From: an uncultured Oscillospiraceae bacterium
Lineage (GTDB): Bacteria > Bacillota > Clostridia > Oscillospirales > Oscillospiraceae
Assembly: GCA_934597345.1 (NCBI GenBank)
Contig: CAKTRJ010000001.1
Span: 1 to 64,000 of the forward strand
DNA: 64,000 nucleotides
Direction: 5' to 3'
Shown here: positions 41,633 to 48,943 of the stretch, piece after piece
How the letters are laid out: every line of letters starts with the position of its first letter
Position numbering within the stretch: position 1 is the first letter of the stretch
Position numbers and translations under genes: made by a program
Notes under the pieces: model-generated
Databases searched by the model: none
The model's input: only the letters and a program-made list of their open reading frames with translations
Told to the model about the DNA's origin: nothing

Positions 41633-42529
41633 TTAAAGCAGGGGCAGCTTGCGGTCGCGGCCCCAGAAGAACAGGGCCACGGTGCCGGGGCCGGTATGGC
41701 TGCCGATGGTGGTGCCGACGTAGTTGATCTCCACCTTACCGTTCAGCTTGGGGAACCTGGCCTCGATGAGATCGGCCAGCGCACGGGCGTCGTCATAGCA
41801 CTCGGACTGGGAGATGAAGCATTTGCCGTCGTAATCCAGACCATTGTCGGCGTACTGCTCCATGCGGGTCAGCATTTCCTGAATGACCTTTTTCTTGGAG
41901 CGGATCTTGGCGCGGGGGATCAGATGGCCCTGCTCGTCCATGTTCAGCAGAGGGCAGATGCCCAGCACGCCGCCAATGAAGCCGGCGGTCTTGGAGATAC
42001 GGCCGCCCTTTACATAGAAGCTCAGGTCGGTGGAGAAGAACCAGTGGTTCATCCGCAGCTTGTTCTCCTCGATCCACTGGTGCAGCGTGTCGATGTCCAT
42101 GCCCTCGTCCCGCAGGTCGGCCAGTGTCTCCATGATGAGGCCGTAGCCGGAGGAAGCGCCCAGAGAGTCCACGATGTAGATCTTCCGGTCAGGGAACTGC
42201 TCCCGTGCGATGAGAGCGGCGCTGGTGGCGGAGTTATAGGTGCCGGACAGGCCGGAGGACAGGCAGACATGCAGAATATCCCGGCCGCTCTCCAGAATGG
42301 GGGTAAACAGATCCAGATACTGGGAGATGTTCACCTGAGAGGTGCTGGTCTCGGCGCCGTTGGCCATGGCTTGATAGAAGATGGGGAAGGGGATGGACTG
42401 GCCCAGATCGTCGGGGTATGTTTCACCGTTGAGGGTAAAGTGGAAGCAGGTGTATTGAATATCACGGGCCGCGAAATGCTCGTGGGTCAGATCGGCTGTG
42501 GAGCAGCAGGTCAGTGCGTAAGATGCCAT
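41633..42529 (-). CDS. DegV-family fatty-acid-binding protein
   Basis: A 298-residue DegV protein. DegV (FakB-type) proteins bind a fatty acid and present it to the kinase FakA. Family features are ETSTSQVNISQYLDLF (about 60-75), LSSGLSGTYNSATSAALIA (about 88-106), VDSLGASSGYGLIM (about 121-134) and the FYVKGGRISK loop. The N-terminal CSTADL replaces the usual DST/SAAD acid triad partly. GGAGG precedes ATG 42529. No FakA gene is nearby. Confidence 0.9.
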   Translation of the reverse strand: MASYALTCCSTADLTHEHFAARDIQYTCFHFTLNGETYPDDLGQSIPFPIFYQAMANGAETSTSQVNISQYLDLFTPILESGRDILHVCLSSGLSGTYNSATSAALIAREQFPDRKIYIVDSLGASSGYGLIMETLADLRDEGMDIDTLHQWIEENKLRMNHWFFSTDLSFYVKGGRISKTAGFIGGVLGICPLLNMDEQGHLIPRAKIRSKKKVIQEMLTRMEQYADNGLDYDGKCFISQSECYDDARALADLIEARFPKLNGKVEINYVGTTIGSHTGPGTVALFFWGRDRKLPLL

Positions 42530-42547
42530 GAGAGTTCCTCCGTTACA

Positions 42548-42703
42548 GTTGAAAATACAGTCCTGAAAGGACTGTGTCCAGTATACGGCAGTGTGTGGGA
42601 AAAGCCAACCTACGGCTGGAGAGAGGGCGCTCTACAAAAAATCAGGAGCAGGATCGCCCTCAGTAGAGCGATTCTACTCCTGGTAGAGTGCTGTATTTTC
42701 AAC
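42548..42703. repeat. 156-base segment with perfect 13-base terminal inverted repeats
   Basis: GTTGAAAATACAG (42548-42560) is exactly inverted at 42691-42703. Between them are further inverted words (CTGAAAGGACTG region; CGCTCTAC with GTAGAGCG; GGAGCAGG with CTACTCC). The right repeat contains the stop codon of the XRE gene. It resembles a miniature mobile element or a large RNA hairpin. Confidence 0.55.
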
Positions 42704-43292
42704 GCTTTTGGGCGCTTCGGTAGATGCGGGCCCCCAGAAACACCAGCAGCAGCGACGGGATGGCCAGCAGCCACAGCTGCCACAGGTTGCGGCTGAGAAA
42801 GGTCAGATACACGGTGCCGATGATGCTGAGCACCAGCGCGGCGATGATAAAGCGGTTCTTCCGTCCGCCGTTCCATACGGAGTTCAGCACCAGCAGCGTG
42901 ATCAGCGACACCGGCACGGCGTAAACGAACACCAGCCATACCACCATGTCACAGATCCACAATATCACGAACACGAACAGCGCCACTGTCCAGATGCCCA
43001 GCACCGTCACCAGCGTGATCATGTTGGTGGTATAGGTGGCCGTATTGACAGGCTTGTTGTAGATGACCGGCTCGATCTCGTTATGGGGCTTGAGGAGATA
43101 GTCCACGTCCACGCCGAAGATGTCAGCGATCTGCATCAGCACGAACACATCGGTGGTCACGTCGCCCCGCTCCCATTTGGAGATGGATTTGTCAGAGTAA
43201 TTCAGTTTTTCGCCCAGCTCCGCCTGGGTCATCCCGGCGGCCAGCCGCAGCTTGATGAGGTTGCTGGCGATGGTGGCCTTGCGTTCGTCCAT
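42699..43292 (-). CDS. XRE regulator with C-terminal membrane domain
   Basis: A 197-residue protein: an N-terminal lambda-repressor-type helix-turn-helix (residues 9-65; LRLAAGMTQAELGEKLNYSDKSISKWERG) joined to four membrane helices (about 88-190). Such fusions are common in Clostridia and are thought to sense membrane or envelope state, but ligands are unknown. A good promoter lies upstream. The last codons run into the terminal inverted repeat at 42691-42703, so the end may have been shaped by an insertion. Confidence 0.85.
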   Translation of the reverse strand: MDERKATIASNLIKLRLAAGMTQAELGEKLNYSDKSISKWERGDVTTDVFVLMQIADIFGVDVDYLLKPHNEIEPVIYNKPVNTATYTTNMITLVTVLGIWTVALFVFVILWICDMVVWLVFVYAVPVSLITLLVLNSVWNGGRKNRFIIAALVLSIIGTVYLTFLSRNLWQLWLLAIPSLLLVFLGARIYRSAQKR

Positions 43293-43325
43293 AGCTGTCG
43301 TTCCTTTGGGTTATTTTTCCCTCTT

Positions 43326-43354
43326 ATTATTCCGAAAAACAGGGTGAATGTCAA
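43326..43354 (-). promoter_or_regulatory. Promoter of the membrane XRE regulator
   Basis: On the minus strand TTGACA (43354-43349), 17 bases, AATAAT (43331-43326), 34 bases before the start. Confidence 0.65.
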
Positions 43355-43377
43355 GTAAAGGATTTTTGGAATGAGGT

Positions 43378-43454
43378 GCGGCGGGGTGTGGTCACCCCGC
43401 CCTACGTAATTTTATCGTACCTGTCCGTAGGGCGGCCTGCCCTCAGGCCGCCGC
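43378..43454. repeat. Dispersed repeat, family C
   Basis: GCGGGGTGTGGTCACCCCGC and GGCGGCCTGCCCTCAGGCCG units joined by CTACGTAA...CCGTAG; almost the same as 35717-35794. Confidence 0.7.
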
Positions 43455-43459
43455 GAAAA

Positions 43460-44863
43460 CTACGCAGCGTCCCGCAGATCTCTGGGCAGCCATTTTTTCC
43501 GCCACAGGAAGAACAGAAACAGCAGTCCGCGGAAGCACAGCTCGATGCACATGGCGATCCACGCGCCCCGCAGGCCCCAGCGGGGGACCATGAACAGCGC
43601 CAGCGGGATCCGCAGGCCCCACATGCTGGCGAAATTCAGCACCGAACTCAGCAGGGAGTTGCCTGCGCCCTGAAACACACCGGCGGCCACGATGGAAGCA
43701 CCGTACAGCGGCTCGGCCAGCACCACGATCCGCAGGACTTGCGTGCCCAGCGCCACCACCTGCCGGTCGGGACTCAGCAGGCCGATGATCCAGGGAGCCA
43801 GCACATACATCATGATGGAGGCCGCCAGCATGATGCTCATGCCCAGCAGCACCGTGACCCAGCCCAGCCGGTTCACAAGATCCTTCCGCTTTGCGCCCAC
43901 GCTCTGCCCGATCAGCGTCACGGCGGCGTTCTCCACGCCGTAGCCTGGCATGTAGCACAGGGCCTCCGTGGTGACGGCGAAGGAGTTGGCGGCGATGGCA
44001 ATGGTACCCAGCGGCGCGATGATGCCGGTCATGACCACCTGGGCGCTGGTCATGACCACCTGCTCGATGGCGACCGGTATGCCCAGCTTCGCGGCGCGGC
44101 ACAGCTGCGCCGGTACGAAGCGGAAGGTCTCGCCCTGCCGCAGGCCCAGCACGGGGGAGCGCAGCAGGAAAATACACATGATAATAGCTATGGTGACCTC
44201 AGACAGCGCCGTTCCCAGCGCCGCGCCGGCCACGCCCAGACCCGCGCCGGGCAGCGTAAACGCGCCAAACTGCCGGGTGGGAAAGATCAGCAGCGAGTTG
44301 AAGATCACGTCCAGTCCGCACATCAGCGCCATCAGGATACTGGGCGTCCGCATATTGCCGCCCGCCTGCAGAAGTCCCGCCGCCAGCCGGTTCAACTGGA
44401 CGAAGGGGAGAGACAGGGAGAAGACCAGAAAGTAGGCGGAGGCGTCGGGACACAGTGAGGCGTCGGCCCGCAGCCAGTGAGGCAGTCCGCCGGAGACCGC
44501 CGCACCGCCGGCCGCCAGCAGCAGACCGAAGCCGATACCGGCCAGCAGGGCCTGCTTGACCAGGTTGCGGGCATCCTTTTCCTCGCCCGCACCGATGCGC
44601 TGGGCCGCGATCACGGAAAAGCCCACCACCAGCGCCCGGCACAGGCCGCCCATCAGCCATGTGCTGGAGGCCACCAGGCCGATGGAGGCGGAGGCTTCTT
44701 TACCCAGATGGCCCACCATGGCGGCGTCGATGTACTGCATGACGATGGAGGAGATCTGGGCCAGGATCGCCGGAACGCTCAATTGCAGCGTCAGCGTGAT
44801 CTGCTGGCGCAGCGTCAGCTGTTCGCCCAGCCGCATGGCGGCCAGCAGGTCCTTTTTCGGCAT
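43460..44863 (-). CDS. MATE-family efflux transporter
   Basis: A 467-residue MATE transporter with about 12 membrane helices in two homologous halves. Characteristic segments are SVPAILAQISSIVMQYIDAAMVG near the start, QAGGNMRTPSILMALMCGLDVIFN (about 170) and the second-half GIPVAIEQVVMTSAQV. It exports cationic drugs or metabolites using sodium or protons; the substrate cannot be deduced. ATG 44863 has GGAGGGG upstream. A promoter with an adjacent palindrome lies upstream, suggesting control by a repressor coded elsewhere. Confidence 0.9.
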   Translation of the reverse strand: MPKKDLLAAMRLGEQLTLRQQITLTLQLSVPAILAQISSIVMQYIDAAMVGHLGKEASASIGLVASSTWLMGGLCRALVVGFSVIAAQRIGAGEEKDARNLVKQALLAGIGFGLLLAAGGAAVSGGLPHWLRADASLCPDASAYFLVFSLSLPFVQLNRLAAGLLQAGGNMRTPSILMALMCGLDVIFNSLLIFPTRQFGAFTLPGAGLGVAGAALGTALSEVTIAIIMCIFLLRSPVLGLRQGETFRFVPAQLCRAAKLGIPVAIEQVVMTSAQVVMTGIIAPLGTIAIAANSFAVTTEALCYMPGYGVENAAVTLIGQSVGAKRKDLVNRLGWVTVLLGMSIMLAASIMMYVLAPWIIGLLSPDRQVVALGTQVLRIVVLAEPLYGASIVAAGVFQGAGNSLLSSVLNFASMWGLRIPLALFMVPRWGLRGAWIAMCIELCFRGLLFLFFLWRKKWLPRDLRDAA

Positions 44864-44882
44864 GGGATCCCCTCCTTATTAT

Positions 44883-44928
44883 GAAATACAATTTGTTTCA
44901 TTATAGGATATTTTTGCCGAAACGTCAA
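44883..44928 (-). promoter_or_regulatory. Promoter and possible operator of the MATE gene
   Basis: On the minus strand TTGACG (44928-44923), 17 bases, TATAAT (44905-44900), immediately followed by the inverted repeat ATGAAA-N9-TTTCAT (about 44901-44882), which is well placed to block transcription. Confidence 0.65.
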
Positions 44929-44938
44929 GTAAACCGGC

Positions 44939-44973
44939 GGGGTATCACAGCGCGGCACGCGCTGTGATACCCC
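44939..44973. terminator. Strong hairpin between the MATE and Cys-rich genes
   Basis: A 16-bp perfect stem (44939-44954 with 44958-44973) around GCA. T-rich sequence follows on the plus strand; it lies 16 bases past the stop of the Cys-rich gene on the minus strand. Confidence 0.65.
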
Positions 44974-44988
44974 TGTGTGTTTTTTCCG

Positions 44989-45207
44989 CTACCGGATCAG
45001 TCCGCGGCTGGCGGCGTACTCCTCGTTGATCTGGGAGAGCTCCTTCTTGCCGTCGATATACGGCTGATAGATGGTCTCCACCCGGCCGCCGCCGGAGTTG
45101 CCGCAGCCGTTGCAGCCGTCACAGCTGCCGCCGCAGGCGCTCAGCGCCCGGCGGACGATCTCCTCCCGCTCCTCGCGGGTGGTGTCGCGGATCAGCAAAG
45201 ACCGCAT
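44989..45207 (-). CDS. Small cysteine-rich protein
   Basis: A 72-residue protein: a charged N-terminal helix (RDTTREEREEIVRRAL), a central CGGSCDGCNGCG cluster with four cysteines in 11 residues (about 25-36), then a hydrophilic tail (IYQPYIDGKKELSQINEEYA). The spacing suggests metal binding, but no known family comes to mind. It lies 15 bases after spoIVB in the same direction, so it is probably co-expressed with it late in sporulation; that is inferred from position. Confidence 0.65.
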   Translation of the reverse strand: MRSLLIRDTTREEREEIVRRALSACGGSCDGCNGCGNSGGGRVETIYQPYIDGKKELSQINEEYAASRGLIR

Positions 45208-45222
45208 GTTGCCTTCCTCCTG

Positions 45223-46206
45223 TTATCCCGTCATTTTCAGCATGTTTTCCATAAAGATGCCATAGCCCCGTGTGGGGTCGTCGATGAGGACGTGGGTCAC
45301 AGCGCCCACCAGCTTGCCGTTCTGCAAAATGGGGGAGCCGCTCATCCCCTGTACAATACCGCCGGTGGCCGACAGCAGCTGGGGATCCGTGACCTTCAGC
45401 AGCAGGTTGCGGGTATCCTGTCCGCTGCCGTACAGCCGCAGGATCTCCACCTGATACTCCTTCGTCTCGCTGCCGCTGACGGTGGAGAGTATGGTGGCCG
45501 GGCCGCACTTCACCTCGCTGGCCGCCGCCACGGGAATGGCCTGCGCGGCGTCAATGAATCCGGCGTCCGCCACCTTGCCGAAGATGCCGCCGTTGGTGTT
45601 GGCCGTCAGGGTGCCCACGTCACGCTGCACCGTGAAGTCACCCTTCAGCTCGCCGGGGTCGCCCCGCTGTCCCTTCTTTACCGCTTTTACGGTGGTCTCC
45701 ATGATGGAGCCGCCGCTGAGACTCATCAGCTGCGCCGTGTCCACATCGGTGATGCCGTGGCCCAGCGCACCGTAGCTGGCGGTCTGGGGATCGTAATAGG
45801 TCAGCGTGCCGATGCCCGCCATGCTGTCACGGATCCACGCGCCCAGCCGGTAAACGCCGTCACTTCCGCACTGGGGCGTGTCCGTGAAGGTGACCAGCCG
45901 TTCGCCGCGCCGCACCTGCATGGACACCGGCATGCTGCCATTTTTTTGCAGCAGCGCCTGCAGCTGCTCTGTGGACTGCACCCGTGTGTCGTTGACCTTC
46001 AGCAGAAGGTCACCTACCTTCAGGGTGCCGCTGCCCTCCAGAGACACCACCAGCGCGCCGTCGGCAAACAGCTTGATGCCCACCGCCTTGCCCAGCGGGA
46101 TCAGGGTGCGCTCTCCTTCCACCGCCCACGCGGGAGAGATAAGGGAAAGCGCCAGCAGACAGGAGCACAGAAGGGAAAACCATCGTTTTTTTCGCGTCTC
46201 ATACAA
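45223..46206 (-). CDS. spoIVB: SpoIVB sporulation serine peptidase
   Basis: A 327-residue forespore protease secreted into the intermembrane space, where it signals for pro-sigma-K processing in Bacillus. An N-terminal hydrophobic anchor (about 9-28) is followed by a PDZ domain (about 40-105) and the peptidase domain. The triad fits: His150 in GHGITD, Asp274 in KVTD and Ser289 in GMSGSP; the Asp-Ser spacing of 15 equals that in Bacillus. There is no ATG near the start. TTG 46206 has AAGGGTG with 6 bases of spacing; GTG 46215 is the alternative. The Cys-rich gene follows after 15 bases; spo0A is not adjacent. Confidence 0.9.
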   Translation of the reverse strand: MYETRKKRWFSLLCSCLLALSLISPAWAVEGERTLIPLGKAVGIKLFADGALVVSLEGSGTLKVGDLLLKVNDTRVQSTEQLQALLQKNGSMPVSMQVRRGERLVTFTDTPQCGSDGVYRLGAWIRDSMAGIGTLTYYDPQTASYGALGHGITDVDTAQLMSLSGGSIMETTVKAVKKGQRGDPGELKGDFTVQRDVGTLTANTNGGIFGKVADAGFIDAAQAIPVAAASEVKCGPATILSTVSGSETKEYQVEILRLYGSGQDTRNLLLKVTDPQLLSATGGIVQGMSGSPILQNGKLVGAVTHVLIDDPTRGYGIFMENMLKMTG

Positions 46207-46373
46207 AATGATCACCCTTTCGCGGCAAAACGCTTGCCGCGTCTTGCCTGATTTGTCACCGGTGACTGCGTTATTTTTTGCGGAAATTGTCCCATCATGT
46301 CCGTTAAAAACAGGCAGCACTGACAACGCTAAAAATGGAATTTTTTCCAGCATGAGCGGCATGAAAAAGCAAA

Positions 46374-46402
46374 TTGACAAAGTGTTGTCAAATCAGTATA
46401 AT
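46374..46402 (+). promoter_or_regulatory. Promoter with overlapping operator palindrome, oxoamine synthase operon
   Basis: TTGACA (46374-46379), 17 bases, TATAAT (46397-46402). The -35 is part of a perfect palindrome, TTGACAA-AGTG-TTGTCAA (46374-46391), a likely repressor site. Confidence 0.8.
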
Positions 46403-46455
46403 GGAATATCATACATAATATGGACTATTACGTTTACATGCCACAAGGAGGCACA

Positions 46456-47646
46456 ATGGATATTTTTGAAAAATGCTACGCGCCGTCGCTGGCCGGTGAG
46501 CTGAAGGAAAAGGGCGTGTATCCCTACTTTCACGCTTTGCAGTCCCGGCAGGATGTGGAGGTCACCATGGAGGGCAAGCGCCGTATCATGCTGGGCTCCA
46601 ACAACTATCTGGGCCTGACCATCCAGCCGGAGGTGGTGGAGGCGGGCATCAAGGCGCTGGAGCAATACGGCACCGGATGCTCCGGCTCCCGGTTCCTCAA
46701 CGGCACGCTGGAGCTGCATCTGGAGTTGGAGGCGGAACTGGCTAAGTTCCTGCGCAAGCCTGGCGTGGTCACCTTCGGCACCGGCTTCCAGTCCAACGTG
46801 GGCATCATCTCCGCGCTGGTGGATCGCCACGACTATGTGATCTGCGACAAGGAGAATCACGCCAGCATCTACGCCGGATGCCAGATGAGCTACGGCAAAA
46901 TGCTGCGCTACCGCCACAGCGACATGGAGGAGTTGGAGCGCATTCTGCAGAAGATCGACGACAAAAACGGCGTGCTGATCGTCACCGACGGCGTGTTCTC
47001 CATGGGCGGCGACATCGCCAAGCTGCCGGAGATCTGCGCGCTGGCCAAAAAGTACGGCGCCCGCGTCATGGTGGACGACGCCCACGGTTTGGGCGTGCTG
47101 GGCGAGGGCGGCCGCGGCACCGCCAGCTATTTCGGGCTGGAGGATCAGGTGGACGTCTATATGGGCACCTTCTCCAAGTCGCTGGCGTCTCTGGGCGGCT
47201 ATATGGCGGCCTCCGCCGAGGTGGCGGAGTTTGTGCGCCACGCCTCCCGCCCCTTTATTTTCTCCGCCTCCATCCCGCCCGCCAACTGCGCCACGGCGCT
47301 GGCGGCTCTGCAGTATCTGGAAGCCCATCCTGAACTGCCGGAGCGTCTGCGTGACCTGAGCCTGTACGCCCGCAAGGGTTTCACCAACCGGGGCATCAAG
47401 ATCCGGGAGAGCGCCCTGGAGGCGCCGACCCCCATCATCCCCCTGTATACCTATGAGACCTACTGGACGCTGGAAGCGGCGGCGGAGATCTACGACCGGG
47501 GCGTGTATGTGAACCCCACGCTGCCGCCCGCCACGCCGGAGGGCGAGGCGCTGCTGCGCACCAGCTACATGGCCACCCACACCGAGGCGCTGCTGGACGA
47601 GGCTATGGATATCATTTCGGATGTGATGGTGAAGCGCCATGGATAA
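46456..47646 (+). CDS. Alpha-oxoamine synthase, serine-palmitoyltransferase-like
   Basis: A 396-residue PLP enzyme of the alpha-oxoamine synthase family (BioF, KBL, HemA, SPT). Catalytic residues: His135 (KENHAS, stacks on PLP), Asp208/His210 (VDDAHGLGVLG) and Lys241 (GTFSKSLASLGGY, Schiff base). KGVYPYF at 19-25, GSNNYLGLT, YGTGCSGSRFLNGTLELH and late STSY-type MATHTEAL resemble bacterial serine palmitoyltransferases such as those of Bacteroides more than BioF or KBL, as I recall them. It would condense an amino acid with an acyl-CoA or acyl-ACP, releasing CO2. ATG 46456 follows AAGGAGG. It overlaps the reductase gene by 8 bases. No biotin genes are near. Confidence 0.85.
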   Translation: MDIFEKCYAPSLAGELKEKGVYPYFHALQSRQDVEVTMEGKRRIMLGSNNYLGLTIQPEVVEAGIKALEQYGTGCSGSRFLNGTLELHLELEAELAKFLRKPGVVTFGTGFQSNVGIISALVDRHDYVICDKENHASIYAGCQMSYGKMLRYRHSDMEELERILQKIDDKNGVLIVTDGVFSMGGDIAKLPEICALAKKYGARVMVDDAHGLGVLGEGGRGTASYFGLEDQVDVYMGTFSKSLASLGGYMAASAEVAEFVRHASRPFIFSASIPPANCATALAALQYLEAHPELPERLRDLSLYARKGFTNRGIKIRESALEAPTPIIPLYTYETYWTLEAAAEIYDRGVYVNPTLPPATPEGEALLRTSYMATHTEALLDEAMDIISDVMVKRHG

Positions 47647-48433
47647 AAAAGTTGCGATCGTCACCGGAGGCACCTCCGGTATCGGCCGCGCCACGGCGCT
47701 GGCCTTACAGTCGGACGGCTACACCGTCTATGAGCTGAGCCGCCGCGCCGAGGGCATGGCGGATGTGCGCCACATCGTGGCGGACATCACCAAGGAGGAG
47801 ACGCTGCGCGCCGCCGTGGATCAGGTGATGGCGGCGGAGGGCCGCATCGATCTGGTGGTCAACAACGCGGGCTTCGGCATCTCCGGGGCCATCGAGTTCA
47901 CCGCCACCGAGGAGGCCCAGTGCCTGTTTGACGCCAATTTCTTCGGTATGGTGCGGATGAACCGCTGCGTGGTGCCCATCATGCGGCAGCAGGGCAGCGG
48001 ACGGATCATCAATCTCAGCAGTGTGGCCGCGCCGGTGCCGATCCCGTTTCAGGCCTATTACAGCGCCGGTAAGGCCGCGGTCAACGACTATACCATGGCG
48101 CTGGCCAACGAGCTGCGGCCCTTCGGCGTCAGCGTGTGCGCCGTGCAGCCCGGCGATATCAAGACCGGCTTCACCGCCGCCCGGGAAAAGGTCATTGACG
48201 GCGACGACGTGTATCAGGGCCGCATCAGCCGCTCCGTCCAGCGGATGGAGCACGACGAGCAGACCGGCATGGATCCGGCGAAAGCGGGCCGGTTCATCGC
48301 CAACGTGGCCGCCAAGGGCAGCGTCAAGCCCATTTACACCATCGGCGCCAGCTATAAGTTTTTCGTGTTTCTGGTGCGTATCCTGCCCGGCCGTTTGCTG
48401 AACTGGATGATCGGGCTGTTGTATGCCAAATAA
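47639..48433 (+). CDS. Short-chain dehydrogenase/reductase, possible 3-keto-sphinganine-type reductase
   Basis: A 264-residue classical SDR. Cofactor loop TGGTSGIG (9-16), NNAG (75-78), catalytic Ser (NLSS, about 127) and YSAGK (Tyr141, Lys145) are intact. The C-terminus carries a hydrophobic helix (FKFFVFLVRILPGRLLNWMIGLL-type, about 238-262), suggesting membrane contact as in lipid-acting SDRs. Overlap with the oxoamine synthase suggests it reduces that enzyme's beta-keto product to an amino alcohol. Whether the product is a sphingoid base is untested. A terminator follows. Confidence 0.85.
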   Translation: MDKKVAIVTGGTSGIGRATALALQSDGYTVYELSRRAEGMADVRHIVADITKEETLRAAVDQVMAAEGRIDLVVNNAGFGISGAIEFTATEEAQCLFDANFFGMVRMNRCVVPIMRQQGSGRIINLSSVAAPVPIPFQAYYSAGKAAVNDYTMALANELRPFGVSVCAVQPGDIKTGFTAAREKVIDGDDVYQGRISRSVQRMEHDEQTGMDPAKAGRFIANVAAKGSVKPIYTIGASYKFFVFLVRILPGRLLNWMIGLLYAK

Positions 48434-48438
48434 ATCGG

Positions 48439-48474
48439 ATATCCTGCCTTTCGGAGCGCCGGAGGGCAGGATAT
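48439..48474 (+). terminator. Terminator after the reductase gene
   Basis: ATATCCTGCC pairs with GGCAGGATAT around a GC-rich loop, followed by TTTATTTTG. Confidence 0.8.
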
Positions 48475-48496
48475 TTTATTTTGCGCAAAATACCTC

Positions 48497-48557
48497 TTGA
48501 CATGCTGATTTATGCATGATAAACTCAAAACAACAAGACGGTTTATCGCGGATAAAC
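48497..48557 (+). promoter_or_regulatory. Promoter and BlaI-type operators, module 1
   Basis: TTGACA (48497-48502), 17 bases, TAAACT (48520-48525). A perfect palindrome GTTTATC-GCG-GATAAAC lies at 48541-48557, and an imperfect copy (ATTTATGCATGATAAAC) covers the -10 at about 48508-48524. These are probably the sites for the BlaI-type repressor coded next. Confidence 0.75.
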
Positions 48558-48575
48558 TGGAAAGGGGAGAGCGAT

Positions 48576-48941
48576 ATGGGAACGATGGAGCTGGGCGAGG
48601 TGCAGCTGAGGTTCGCGGAGCTGGTGTGGCATTACGCGCCGCTGCCCTCCGGCGAGTTGGTGAAGATCTGCCAGAGGGAGCTGAACTGGAAGAAGCCCAC
48701 CACCTATACGGTGCTGCGGAAGCTGTGCGAAAAGGGACTTTTCAAAAATGAGGACGGGCTGGTGTCTGTGGTGATGAGCCAGGAGGAATTCTACGCCGCC
48801 CGGTCGGAGCAGTTCGTGGAGGAGAGCTTTGACGGGTCGCTGCCCGCCTTCATCACGGCCTTTACCTCCCGCAAGAAGCTGTCGGCGGCGGAGGTGGAGG
48901 AGATCCAGCAGATGATCGACACATTCCGGAAGGAGGGCTGA
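48576..48941 (+). CDS. BlaI/MecI/CopY-family repressor, module 1
   Basis: A 121-residue winged-helix repressor. The N-terminal DNA-binding domain covers about residues 4-70 (ELGEVQLRFAELVW, LNWKKPTTYTVLRKLCEKGLF) and the C-terminal dimerisation domain about 75-121, with FITAFTSRKKLSAAEVEEIQQMI at the end; the cleavage region of BlaI lies between them. Dimers should bind the palindrome at 48541. AAGGGGAG precedes ATG 48576. The sensor protease gene starts 2 bases after its stop. Confidence 0.9.
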   Translation: MGTMELGEVQLRFAELVWHYAPLPSGELVKICQRELNWKKPTTYTVLRKLCEKGLFKNEDGLVSVVMSQEEFYAARSEQFVEESFDGSLPAFITAFTSRKKLSAAEVEEIQQMIDTFRKEG

Positions 48942-48943
48942 GC

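Noticed and set aside
46456..47646. Biotin-synthesis BioF
   Set aside because: No biotin genes nearby, an SDR partner overlaps it, and its sequence blocks fit SPT better; not fully excluded.
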